From positions 4,376,627-4,440,626 of the forward strand of contig CM043790.1 in assembly GCA_023974075.1 (NCBI GenBank): DNA of 64,000 bases, read 5' to 3'. A program made the translations under genes and the position numbers. Source of the stretch: Chaenocephalus aceratus (Eukaryota; Chordata; Actinopteri; Perciformes; Channichthyidae). Under the pieces are notes generated by a model. That model was not told where the DNA came from and ran no database searches. It saw only the letters and a program-made list of their open reading frames with translations. Below, piece by piece: positions 34,164-45,659 of the stretch (the stretch's first letter is position 1; every line of letters begins with the position of its first letter).

Positions 34164-36290
34164 ACAGCGAATTATGTCCCGTAATGTTCCACCACAGTGT
34201 ATACATTAAACATTTTACTTAAGAAATTCTAGTTCTTTGTGAATCTTGATATTATCATGTAAAAAGTATGAGAGTTAATTAAATATATTTTTCTACACCA
34301 AAAAGTCCGTTTTTTGAGCGTGTCTGCCTGTGTGCATGGCTGCACGTCACCAGTGTGCAGCCAAGCTGCTAGCTAGTGAAAGGTACTAGCAACAGCCTTG
34401 TTTGTTGTCTATGAACATATTGATCATTGTAGGGTTGTGGCTTTGGAGGGAGGCCTAAAAAGACGTGCAAAGATAAGTGTAGCCAACTCTGAGAACTTCC
34501 AGCTAGACGATGCGGCTTTTGCAGCTAGTGCTATAGCTACTTTAATTTGACAATATTTGACAATGTTTATGGTTTGTTTATGGTTTGAACCTTTTTTAAC
34601 CCAACTTGCCCTTGCAGCCTTCTCCAATGCAACCCACCCTATCTTTAAGTTAGCTGCTGAGAGTGCTGTTTAAGGTTCATTCTGTTGTGTGCACCAAGTA
34701 AACCTGAATGTTTCCCTTACTTTAAGACGTGCACGTAGATGCCCCAGTGGGCTGCTTCAGCAAAGAACGCCCTGAAATGTTTCCAGTTACTTAGAATATC
34801 CAAATAGCAACAACAGTGTTCTTTCTATGTTGGCGATGAACAGTAGCAGTAAATCACCAAAGGTAAGTCAAACACTCTATGGTTATTGTATTTGTTGAAT
34901 CCCTCATTATTGGCAGGAACAAGCCGGAAAGTAAACTATACTTTGAGAAAGAAAGGGTGTAAGACAACAAGCGATACCCTGCCATTGTAGTAAAGATGTT
35001 GCCTTCAAAAGTGGTTGAGAATTACAAACACATCTTAAATAACATAAAATATGAATAAATGACTACAAAAACATATTGAATGCAGTTTGTTCTCCATACA
35101 TGCAAAAGTGTTTAGGTTGCAAATGGTCATTAACTTAAACACAGTAGGATGCAGCTTCTGAAGATGAATGTTCTCACACAGTGTTTATTAGCCCAAAGCT
35201 GCTAGTATAATGAGAGGTCTAGGCTTCAGAACATCCAGCTTGTGATGCGCCTTGATCATTCTGCATTGTGAGCTACTGTCATGTGAATGATGGCCTCTAG
35301 GTGGCAGCAGTGAATTATGCTGCCAGCTGTGACTCCAGCTACTCTCCATGTTCATGGCAAAAAGCTACAACATATTTGGAAATGAGTGTGTGACAAATAG
35401 GTCACTGATTTCTGAATAGCTTATCAATATATATATTCCAATTAATGTTCCATGTCTCTACAATACAAAAAACAAAGATATTATAATGCTTAATAGTATC
35501 ACAAATAATTGCAAACAGTTACCCCTGAATATCCCCTTAAACCAAAAGTATGGATCTTTGACTAATACTGCTTTTATATTTTGAAAGTACCTTTTTAGAT
35601 GAATAATTACTTTGAGGCGTATGGGAATATATAGCAGCCCAATAAGAGACCCTGATCTCAGGTCTGTGTCGTGTTTATACCCAGAGAGAGAGAACTCAAC
35701 ATAAATCACACTCTCCACTATCCAACTCAACAATAATATCTTGAATAATATATGATAGAAAAGGAATTGGAGTTACAAACTGTTCAGCTAAATAAAATTA
35801 AAACAATACGTTGGAAGACAACATTATTGAGAGGTCCATTAGTGCGAATAATTTTAAAATATTAATTTAGCCTCAAATAAAAGACTACTACCCATACTCA
35901 TTTGAAGTGAAACATGGCACTATATATACAAAATAAAAGAAATACAACGTTTAACAACAATAAACAACAATATCGTGTAGGATAATTTACAATTACAACA
36001 AACAAAAGCTGATACATTCAATAATTTCCTTATTCTTATAATTGTACAACAATCGAAGTTAAGTAAATTAGGTATATCATAAACAAGGAATAAAACACAA
36101 ACACTTAAATGAAAAGTTCTAGGCTAAAATCTCATTATGTTAGATACAGAATGTGGAATAATGATTTATTATGCATTTCATTGTTAACCTATCATGCATT
36201 TGCGTATGAATAAGTATTTCATTTATTTAGATACTTTTATTTAATTAAATACAAAAAGTGCGTGCTTTACATGGGTAAGTTTGAACCAAT
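34164..36290. other. No gene seen; AT-rich intergenic DNA
   Basis: AT-rich sequence without protein-like frames or paired repeat ends. It separates the transposon cluster from the zfpm2 promoter and could hold distal regulatory DNA, but no specific site can be claimed. Confidence 0.45.
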
Positions 36291-36299
36291 AGGAGATGA

Positions 36300-36845
36300 G
36301 TGCGTTGCACTACGTCAGACCTAATGGGCGTGCCCCAGGCGTCGGCTCGGCTCCTATGTAGTAAGCGGAGTGGACTGTAGCGCTCGCGCTCCACAGAAAG
36401 TGTCTCCCTCTTCACTGACAGTACAGGCGGACAGGGGGCGGACCTGCGAGAGGAAACTTCACAGAAACAATAGCGTTCACTCCGCTGACCTCCATATAAC
36501 TGATGTTAATAATAGCGGTAATATTTCCCAAGACAGTCACAGGTGACTGCTGACGGGTTGCAACGCTGTCTAGCGCCTGGGGAAGGAATAACGTTAGCAG
36601 GAAAACGGAGAGAACGGTGAGGTGAATTCACGTTTGGGAAATAGAGAAGGAGGACAGCGATAAGTACGCGGACTGATCCACAGGTAGCCCCACGTTAGCT
36701 GCCGTGGCACAATATATCAAAGTGCAGGCGGGTCATGCGGGGCGCCGCGTCGCAGCAGTAAACGGCGGGGAAGAGAAGAGGCAGCACACCGAAGAACCGC
36801 AGCGCCGCTCTGCCGCTCCGTCTGCCGTCATAGGGAAGAGCCACA
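36300..36845 (+). promoter_or_regulatory. zfpm2: CpG-rich promoter and 5' UTR of zfpm2
   Basis: Base composition changes abruptly from AT-rich to CpG-rich at about 36300. The stretch contains GC-box-like GGGGGCGG (about 36434) and AATGGGCGTG (about 36324), with no TATA box in an obvious position. The transcription start cannot be fixed from sequence. An upstream ORF of 8 codons (36735-36761, ATG CGG GGC...TAA) ends 84 bases before the main ATG. It would lie in the leader if transcription starts upstream of it and could reduce translation. Confidence 0.65.
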
Positions 36846-36885
36846 ATGTCCCGGAGAAAGCAGAGCAAACCCCGGCAGATAAAGC
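36846..36885 (+). CDS. zfpm2: FOG2 (zfpm2) first coding exon
   Basis: The exon encodes MSRRKQSKPRQIK plus the first base of an arginine-type codon, then a GTGAGG donor (phase 1). This is the N-terminus of FOG2, the multi-zinc-finger cofactor that binds GATA4/5/6 in heart, gonad and diaphragm development. The motif is the conserved NuRD-recruiting repressor peptide shared by FOG and SALL proteins. Lysine at position 8 (KPRQIK) fits FOG2; FOG1 has asparagine there (NPRQIK), and SALL and BCL11 proteins diverge after MSRRKQ. The start has A at -3 (CCACAATGT), directly downstream of a CpG island. No second exon is visible in the remaining 27 kb, as expected for a gene with very long early introns. 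Which fish paralogue (a or b) cannot be told. Confidence 0.85.
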
Positions 36886-37922
36886 GTGAGGATAAAACAG
36901 CTCTTTTTGTTAATGTTGTCATTTTGTTGGAGTGTTGTCGTGTGCTGTTGTTGTGTGTGGTGAGCGAGCCACAGGCGCCCTGGGAAGAAGCCGTGTGTTG
37001 TGTGCGGCGCTTCGATGCGACTGTGCGGTCATTATAAAGTTAATAAGTGGTGTGAAACTCTGCGTGCACACCTAGCTGTCTCCACAGTAGTTTTATGACA
37101 CTTTTTTTTAATGGGTAAATGTAGCCTGAAACACAACCTAGAACCACAGAGCACACTGTTTTGCGTTTGATGATATCAGCAAATAAAGCTTTTTAGTAGC
37201 CTAGTTCAATTGAGTTCAAATACAGCATTTCCTCAGAATAGGCTAATGCGTAGCATTCACCTTTACTAAAACTGTTATTCAAACTCATGTCAGTAGCCTA
37301 CCACTTTGGTAGCCGTGCTATCTAGACTGCGCTAGAATATAAAAAAACGTTTTTATTTATTACCCTGTTAAGAATGCTTTGTCCATTGGCAGCCAAAACT
37401 GTAGCCGTCGCTTCCTGTTTAATTCTGTTGTGGAAACGTCAGTGTTCTCTGAAAAAGCTGATGTGAACAGAGATACAGCAGCGATCCGATGTGAGCCCAG
37501 ATTAAGATTAAAATTGGATCTTTTTTTATTTGTTTTCTGTCTGAGGCAGCGCCGGGCCGCCGTTGCATTTTCCCCCTGGCTTTTCACTTCTTCTTCCAGA
37601 GATGGGCCGTCAGATAGGCAGCCTGCAGATCTATACCGATAGCTGCTTACAATTGGATCTTTTTTCATCTATCCCTTTAACTCAATAATGCATCTCAGGG
37701 CCGCTGGGAAGGCCTTTGCTCGGTCCCGCTTTTCTCCCTGCTTGTACTTCTTCCTGTTCATAGATTTGTGAAGCTCTTTAGCTTGTGACTGATGTTCGAA
37801 GTTGATATAACAGCATATTAATGATGTTGCCTTTTCAGCTAATCTCAGTCTCAGTTTATATCTAGTTTCATACTGGAGATTAAAGTTTAGGAAGCTACAG
37901 CTGGAATGGAACATTGACAACA

Positions 37923-38178
37923 GCAGTACGGGTGGCGCAGTGGTCTGTGCGTTTGATCATCAGATCACGGGGGCGTTGGGGAACTCCAGTTCGAAACCCG
38001 CTCCCGCCCCACTGCGTCAGGCCCTTGTGTCCTTGGGCAAGACACTTGCTCCTGTGGGTATTGTCCACAGTAGATGACCATTACATGTATGATCTGTGTG
38101 TGTAATGTGTATTTGTAAAGTGCTTTGAGAGTCTTTGATAAAGCGCTATAATAAATACAAGGATTATTATATTATTAT
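37923..38178 (+). mobile_element. tRNA-derived SINE with LINE-like tail
   Basis: The head GGGTGGCGCAGTGGTCTGTG has a box-A-like sequence, and CCAGTTCGAAACCC about 50 bases on is a box B, so the 5' part derives from a tRNA and would be transcribed by RNA polymerase III. The tail (TTGTAAAGTGCTTTGAG, AAAGCGCTATAATAAATAC) ends in an ATT repeat. The same tail terminates the truncated LINE at 46087-46670, its probable source of mobilisation machinery. Confidence 0.82.
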
Positions 38179-38514
38179 TATAGTACAGTTTGTTTGGTAA
38201 GTTATCACATTGCACACATAATAATATCTTGTCATCAGTGATTGTGTCACTGTGTTCCCAGAAAACCTGGCGTCTAAAGCAACATTTGCAGGCTCGATGT
38301 TATCACATTACATAAATACAAAGTGATATAACATTTTCCTATGTTGGCTCTTGTGGCAGTTGGTGTATTTTCTCAGACATGATATTAGATAAAGGCATGC
38401 ATTTTTCATAGTCTATGCAAACCTCACTTGTAAGCCATGTTACGAGGTAAAGGGAGCATTGCATCATGTCACTGAGTTGCCCCGAGTTACTGAACATGTC
38501 TCAGTAAGCTAGGA

Positions 38515-38650
38515 GGCAGTGGAGGAAGTACTCAAATATATATACTTTTACTTAAGTAAAAGTACCACTGTGGAAATAGTTTTCTTACACGTTAACCTAA
38601 AATTCCTGCATAAAAAATGTTAGGCAAGTAAAAGTACAACATTTACAAAG
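38515..38650. mobile_element. hAT-type MITE end fragment
   Basis: CAGTGGAGGAAGTACTCAAA followed by TACTTTTACTTAAGTAAAAG resembles the end of the common fish hAT MITEs of the Tol2-like sort. No matching right end is found nearby, so it is a fragment. Confidence 0.5.
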
Positions 38651-38775
38651 CCAAAATATATGTAAGTTAAAAAAAAAGTTGTCTATTATGAGGCCATCAG
38701 GCCATTCTATGCAAAACGAACCATTTCAGAATAATTTTGGAATTTAATGCAATAATTAATGTATTAATGTATAAC

Positions 38776-39074
38776 TAGGCCTGTCACGATAATTAATTTT
38801 GTTGGACGATAAATGTTCCCGGAAATAATTGCGATAAACGATAATATTGTCGGCACCGTTGTAAGACCATTTTAGACCACTGACACACTGATAATATATC
38901 ATTATAATTCAAGTACATCCTTTCAAACAGAACTTTGTATTGAACATTCAACATGGCAAATGAAGTGTGAAATAATATTCAAATATATAAATTATATATA
39001 ATAAATAAAAAAAATACATTTAATCACACACAACAAAAACAATAAACTAAATAGACTCAGGCTGGAAAATAGAG

Positions 39075-39121
<47 letters not shown>

Positions 39122-39340
39122 AAATAATAAATATGAGCACACATTGTCTCACAAGCAAAAATAGACCTCCTTAAAATAGCAGTCAAGTGTACAGTCCACT
39201 GTCCATACAAAGACCCAGATGCCTCAACAGGCCATATCCAATCTGTATTTCCAAGACTTCGAGCAAGGAACACCAACATGTTTGCATTGTCGGGCAAATG
39301 CATCTATGATTGCAAACTGTCGGGAAGGTGGGGGCTCTCC
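38776..39340 (-). pseudogene. hAT element fragment with transposase C-terminal remnant
   Basis: TAGGCCTGTCACGATAATTA at 38776 is a typical hAT-type left end. On the minus strand at about 39303-39240 a frame reads HLPDNANMLVFLARSLG, resembling the C-terminal NMLVFL block of BED-type hAT transposases. An AT microsatellite (39089-39118) and a CT run interrupt it. A right end was not found. Confidence 0.5.
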
Positions 39341-39719
39341 ACCTCCAGCTGCCTGTTTGCTCCCAGCTGGGAAACGGAATGGGGTGGTTGTGTTTCAGGT
39401 GCAGTTTAAGGTTGCTCGTATGCTATCTGTATGTTGCTTTTTGTATCTTTTTAATGCTAGGCCAAAGATAGTTTAATCACAGTTTAACTAAATGTGCACC
39501 ATCTAATGTGATCAAGGATATCGGCTGGGCTGCCATGAAGGATGTCTCTTGATGAGGTCCTCTGATGTGCCACTGCAAGCAGTCTATTTAGTCTTTCACT
39601 TCCTGTTTCTGACATGTTTCCATGAAGAGGCATATCAGCTGTGAACGCAGCAGGCTCCTACAGTAAGCCAGCAGCGAGGCCTGGAGATGAATCCCAGACC
39701 CTGAGGCCGATAAACTCAG

Positions 39720-39908
39720 GCGAGAGAGAGAGAGAGAGAGAGAGGAGGAGAGAGAGAGAGAGGAGAGAGGAGAGGAGAGGAGAGAGAGAGGAGAGAGAGA
39801 GGAGGAGAGAGAGAGAGAGAGAGGAGAGAGAGAGGAGAGAGAGAGGAGAGAGAGAGAGGAGAGAGAGAGAGAGAGGAGAGAGAGGAGAAGAGAGAGAGAG
39901 AGAGAGAG

Positions 39909-39940
<32 letters not shown>
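39720..39940. repeat. GA-rich then AT microsatellite
   Basis: About 190 bases of (GA)n with GGAGA interruptions run into (AT)n at 39914-39940. The long frames through it are repeat artefacts. Confidence 0.95.
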
Positions 39941-39943
<3 letters not shown>

Positions 39944-40725
39944 CGTCTTTCTCAGGCCCTTGGTCCACCATGCCTCCCTCTGCACCGAGCCCCGGTTGAG
40001 GCCGGCCAGGCTCTCAGCCCGTGACTCTCTTGTGATTTGGCAGACATTTTGATAGGAAAGAGTGAGGAGTGATAAGGACTGTGTTCGACTGGGGTGTGGG
40101 GGTTCAGCAGGAGGAGGGGCTGCTGGTGCTACCACTATAACCACTACTATTAATGCCATGTGTCCACCATGTGGTTTCCAGCACGCTGCGTGCTGTCACT
40201 GGTTCATGTCCGGCCACAGAGTAATATACCTCCAGCTTCCTCCCTCAGAATGATTCATACTACTTTCTATGGAAAGTTGAATTCATCTAAAGCCCAGTGA
40301 TTGTAGTTATTTAGTTGGAATTGAATTATTGGGCTGCGCATTATGTGAGCTGATTGGTTGATGAACTCAAATGCTCAGAATCTCCATAAGAATAACATGC
40401 TATGCAGAAGTCTATAAGTGAGTGACCCCTTCATGCAGCCCACAGAAGGATGGTTCAGCCTTTACATCACCAATGAATCATTACCATCACTCAGAAGCCA
40501 CCTGCTGCTGTCCCTCAGCAATGTGAATGAAACAAACAATGCCTTTTAGGTTTAAATACATTATTAAAACAAATAATAGTTAATGAAAACTCATTGTCTT
40601 GTTAGTTTTCATTCAATTGACCTTGATGTTTGGGGAAGAAACTGGTCGACTAGATGCTACCTGCAGTATGGGCCGACTTCTAACCTCCAGTACATCATCA
40701 AGGCCACATGACGATGCCTGGGTAC

Positions 40726-41927
40726 TAGGGGTGTAACGGTTCACAAACATTTCGGTTCGGTACGTACCTCGGTTTTTAGGTCACGGTTCGGTACGTTTTC
40801 GGTACAGCAGAAAAAATTATCACAAAACATAACATTTTTTTTAAAATTATTATTAAACTGTGAATAATGTATTCACTCAAATAAATACAAAATATAATAA
40901 AATAAACATTAAGGTGCAGCATTTCGATGAACTGAAATAATCTGTATTTGAACTTTACTGTACTAGTACTCACAAAACATAAACTATTAGGTTTTTAATT
41001 ATTATTAAACTGTGAATATTCACTCAAATAAATATAAAATAAAATAAACATTAAGGTGCAGTTTTTCGATGAACTGAAATAATCTTTATTTGAACTGTAC
41101 TGTACCTAAGCAGCCAGTTTGACATAATGACTTGCTTGTCATTGTATTTTCATGTTTTTTTAAAGAAAGATGAACTTGTCCACATTGCTTGCCGAAAGGG
41201 CAGATCTGCTGGCACTAGCAATGTCTCCTGCTGTGGAGAACACCCTCTCGCTAGGGACAGAGGTGGTAGCAGATACAGCCAGGTAGCGCTTTGCTACCAT
41301 GGCAACATAAGGATATTTGCCGTTTGTAATAGCTTTGGCTCAGTCTGAAGTTTCTGCGAGTGGTGGAGGCTTAAATGCTAGTGGGAGTTGGGTTTGCACT
41401 TCAGTCTTTTGGTACCGGTGATATTCACGTTCGGGTGATGCCTTTTCAAATGAGTGTGCATGTTTGTTGTATTGCCAGCCGCGTAACCAATTTTAGTTGA
41501 ACAATGCAGACAAACAGCTTTGGTTCGGTCCACCTGTCTTTGTCCGTCATCCTTGTACGTAACTGCGAAACCAAAATGTTCCCAAACCGGAGACTTCAAT
41601 GATGCTGGAGGATTTTCGAGCTCAACTTTATCTGCGTTCGCCATTTCGACAGTTCCTCAAATTACTGACTACATTTGAACGCATCCCTCTGACCAGCTCG
41701 TCCAATGAAATGACTTGGTCGCTCTGACGCGTTGAACACAATGGGAGCAAATTACTCTGAATGCTGCGACGCAGCACCTGAGATTACTTCCAAGAAGTTG
41801 TTCACGTTCTCAATTTTTTTACGTTTAACGTTATATGCGTTCGGTACACTTCGGTACACACGTGTACCGAACCGAAGGGCCCGTACCGAATAATTTCGGT
41901 ACGGGTACGTGTACCGTTACACCCCTA
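40726..41927 (-). mobile_element. hAT element with BED zinc-finger exon
   Basis: The ends TAGGGGTGTAACGGTTCAC and GTACCGTTACACCCCTA lie within a perfect 8-bp duplication CTGGGTAC (40718-40725 and 41928-41935). The transposase is reduced to the N-terminal BED exon (41378-41644, minus strand). An internal tandem duplication of about 135 bases (about 40815-40955 and 40970-41100, each with CATTAAGGTGCAG) is present. Confidence 0.9.
41378..41644 (-). pseudogene. BED zinc-finger exon of a hAT transposase
   Basis: The 88-residue frame starts MANADKVELENPPASLKSPV. It carries a BED domain: VWEHFGF, KAVCLHC (C-x2-C) and NMHTHLKRHHP (H-x4-H) with the intervening aromatic GYAAGN stretch. This is the DNA-binding start of a ZBED-type hAT transposase. 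The dimerisation and RNase-H-like catalytic parts are absent, so the frame is a truncated remnant although the exon itself is open. Confidence 0.75.
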
Positions 41928-42982
41928 CTGGGTACTCATAATTGTATTTGTGTTGACTCAATCACTCTCCGAGTATCCTGTACAGTAGCAAGCAGTATCA
42001 TTGATATCAGCACCAACCAGGGATGGTATCGGCCCTTCAGTCAAGAGTGTGTACGTTCATGCTGCCGCACAACTGATGCAGTTTGGTGAAATTATCAAAT
42101 CTCTAACTCAAATAAAAAAAATGTAAACCACCAGGAAAAACAACAATTTACAACAACAACAACAAAGACATTAAGACAACATAACGTGGTTATCTTTTTC
42201 ATTTCCCCCCCAGCCACCATGGATTAGGTCCAGGGCTTTCTGCAGGCCCATAGTTGAAGAAGAGAAGCGGTGTTTGTGTAGCAGATAGATATTTGTCTGT
42301 TTCTCTTTGTGCGTCATCCTCCCCAACGGTTGGTGATCTTTCAGCCTGATAAGGTGTCTCTCCTTGATGGGGAGATAGGAGACAGGCAGGCAGCCCACGG
42401 AGGCTGAATCCCTGGGCTTATACTTTGGCGGTTGAGATGGGAGACATGATAAGACTTGGCGGCGATTGCTGCTGCTGATATTGCAAAGCAAAGAAGAGAT
42501 CAGAGGTTGAGCAGATGGAAGGAGGGATGGGAGACGGAGGCCACATTGTAATTACATCTGGCTGCTGCATGCCGTTTCCTTTAACTTGTTGCGTTGTTGT
42601 TGTTGTTGGTTGTTTTGTTTGTGATTGGCTGGGGATGGATAACTTGATCATTTAAAGATGAGACATGCAGAGAGAGGGCTGCTTAACAGTGTGGAGGAGA
42701 AGCTGTTGGAAGTGAAACAGACGGAGAAAGGGTTTGGAATACAGAGCTGCTATGAATGTGTTGGAGTGTGCTTTCAATGGCAGCCCCCCCGCCCCTTGGT
42801 GGAAGATGTGTGGGGCTGATAAGCAGGCCTGCTGATGGTCCATGGATAACACTCTGCAGATCCACACTGCTGATTGGCCGTGTGGGCGTGTTTCCACTTC
42901 TTCCCTTTCCTTTCACAACACTCGTGAAGAACGTTTTAAAAGATTTGTTTGAGTGCACTGCAGCTGAAAGGAACGAGTGACT

Positions 42983-42986
<4 letters not shown>

Positions 42987-43041
<55 letters not shown>
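42987..43041. repeat. (CA)n microsatellite
   Basis: About 27 CA units. Confidence 0.97.
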
Positions 43042-43044
<3 letters not shown>

Positions 43045-43079
43045 GTGCCCTGGTGGTTCCCCTTGTGTTTCTTCGCCCC

Positions 43080-43290
43080 TTTGTTCTGCTTTTAGCTTGA
43101 TGTGAGCTTCTGATAAGCCGCAGGGCCCGATCTCTGGAGCCGATAGCGATCGCCACGTGAGATTAGTCGTTATCAGGCTGGAGCAGCAGGAGCCGCAACA
43201 ACAACAGGCCCAGACGGGGGCAGCGGGTCGGACCCCGGCAATCAGGTCCAGCCCTAATGGGATTAATGTTGTTGTATAATTAGATTATAG
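43080..43290. other. Candidate conserved non-coding element
   Basis: Unique, GC-rich, not repeat-like, with two CTGATAA-type GATA sites (43110-43117 and reverse 43169-43176), an E-box-like CACGTG at 43155 and a homeodomain-like TAATGGGATTAATG block. Conservation cannot be seen from one sequence, so the regulatory role is inference. Confidence 0.3.
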
Positions 43291-43314
43291 GTGTGAATGC
43301 ATTTCTATTCTCAC

Positions 43315-43396
43315 TTCCTCCTCCTCCTCCTCCTCCTCCTCCTCCTCCTCCTCCTCCTCCTCCTCCTCCTCCTCCTCCTCCTCCTCCTCCTCCTTC
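43315..43396. repeat. (TCC)n triplet microsatellite
   Basis: About 26 units of CTC/TCC, a pure homopurine-homopyrimidine tract. Confidence 0.95.
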
Positions 43397-44628
43397 TCCT
43401 CAATCTTCACTCCCCTCTCTCGCCTCCCTAACAAGCACTGCCATTGATTAATTTAATTTAAATTAATAGCACGTATTACTCATCCAGATGATGTGTAAGA
43501 TAGCATTTACATGTTGGGGAATTTTGGTGTTCAGTGATTATTATCTCCACAGTGTTTTTCCTTTTATTATTACATTAGTTTCTGTTAAAGCTTGAAACTT
43601 GAAGAGCGTACAGTAAAACAGAAAGGGGGGGGGGAAGTTACAGCACCAGCAGGATGACTCGCACTTGATTCTACTGACAGATATTAAAGTGGCTAGATGG
43701 TGACTGATTGGACGCAAGCGATTCTCATGCTCACTATCGGATAGCTTGGTTTGAGAGTTGCATGCTTGCAATCAGTCACACACACATAGCATGCAGTAAA
43801 GTATCAGCACGACACACACACACTTCAGAAACAGAACTGATCCCGTCTTCAGTCCTGATTGGATCTCTGTGAGGAGAGTCTCTGAAGGTTCGAGCTGAAC
43901 ATCCACTTTCCAGAGCACTTCAATACCTGAACATTATTAATTTGGATTCTTCTCTTCTTCTCAACACTCTTCCATCGTGTCCAAGTGGACTGCCTGTTGT
44001 CCTGCTTGTGTCTAAGGCTGGTTCTCATTAAAGTGTGTGTTTGCACTGCAGCTCTGCGAGCAGCGCTGACGGAGTGTGTGTGCACGGCCAGATAGACCAG
44101 AGGGGGAAGTTGGCAGGGCTATAGAGGAAACACCGTTTGTGTCTGGTGTGGATGAGTTATTGCCCTTCCCTGCTGTTTACCAAGGGGGCGGCCTTGTTGT
44201 GAATTATGGTTCCCCAACTCAGCACCGTTGTAAAACGATGTCACCCTTGACCTCCGCACTGACGACTCTGTGTGAGGGAGGAGAGAACACATCGCCTCGG
44301 CCAACAGTAGCGTAATGGAGGTCCAAAGTGTTTGCTCCAGCAGTAATTAGCACTCTTCCCAGGCAGCTTTGTGAGGGCTTAGCTCCCGGCTGACGGGCTC
44401 CCCATCGAGATGCTGGATGTTTAACGAGAGTAACCGAAGAACACCAGCTGCCGCTCCGTCCATAAGGTCACCGGTTTGAGGACACGAGGCAAGCTGTCAT
44501 CATCATGATGAAGACAAGTGAGAGAGCCTAGGGAGTGCACACACATGGCAAATCAAAGAACCCAACGACGTTATCATAGGAGACCCAGTGGAGGTCAGCG
44601 GGTCACGTGGAGAGTGCAGGGTAAAGCA

Positions 44629-44930
44629 GCTGTGTGTAGGTGCTATGTGTAGCAGCTATGTGTAGCAGCTTTGTGTAGCAGCTATGTGTAGCAGCTATGT
44701 GTAGCAGCTATGTGTAGCAGCTATGTGTAGCAGCTTTGTGTAGCAGCTATGTGTAGCAGCTATGTGTAGCAGCTAGGTGTAGCAGCTAGGTGTAGCAGCT
44801 ATGTGTAGCAGCTATGTGTAGCAGCTTTGTGTAGCAGCTTTGTGTAGCAGCTATGTGTAGCAGCTATGTGTAGCAGCTATGTGTAGCAGCTATGTGTAGC
44901 AGCTAGGTGTAGCAGCTATGTGTAGTTGCT
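44629..44930. repeat. 13-bp minisatellite, about 23 copies
   Basis: The unit is TGTGTAGCAGCTA; T, A or G variants at the last positions alternate along the array. Confidence 0.95.
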
Positions 44931-45195
44931 GCTAGGGTTTCTTGTGGAGGAAAGCTGTCGTCCACAGCTCTGATCTTGGTCAGGATCACTCTGGACACTC
45001 AAAGAACAGTGTGTTCAGTGTGTGTGTGTTTGAATATGTGTGTGTGTGAGAGAGAGACAGCCAGTGTTATGACAAGCCCCCCCCAGAGGCAGTGATAAGA
45101 CAGGCCATTTGCTCCTACTGTGCTGAGCGCTGTGTTCCAGGGTGTTAAGGCAACCTGGGCAAACAACACCGCCTGACCTGCTTTTACAGCCGCCA

Positions 45196-45465
<270 letters not shown>

Positions 45466-45659
45466 TCACTCTCCACCACCATCACCAATGGACAATGTCT
45501 GCTAAGCTTGAATTCCCAGACCACCAATATTAATGAATATTACCAGTCATGAGTCCAAGGTTCAAAGGTCACAGCAGCCTGATAAGATGGTGTCTGGACA
45601 TATCATAAAGTGCTTAATACTAGGGGTGAATTATGCTAAATCATACCAGAAGCATAGAT

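Noticed and set aside
34424..34627. 67-codon minus-strand ORF
   Set aside because: No recognised motif, AT-rich surroundings and no splice or promoter support.
36846..36885. Assignment to zfpm1, sall or bcl11 genes
   Set aside because: All share MSRRKQ, but only FOG2 continues SKPRQIK; FOG1 has asparagine instead of lysine at position 8.
36704..36889. 61-codon ORF overlapping zfpm2 exon 1
   Set aside because: It has no ATG at its start, lies in another frame and shows no family similarity; the 13-codon FOG2 peptide explains the conserved coding signal.
37923..38178. Functional tRNA gene
   Set aside because: The box A and box B match, but the cloverleaf is degenerate and a LINE-like tail follows; it is a SINE.
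39588..40159. Ser/Leu- and Arg/Glu-rich ORFs
   Set aside because: Translations of the GA microsatellite and its flanks.
44629..44930. Possible CRISPR-like regular array
   Set aside because: The 13-bp units are directly adjacent without spacers, and the context is a fish genome; it is a minisatellite.
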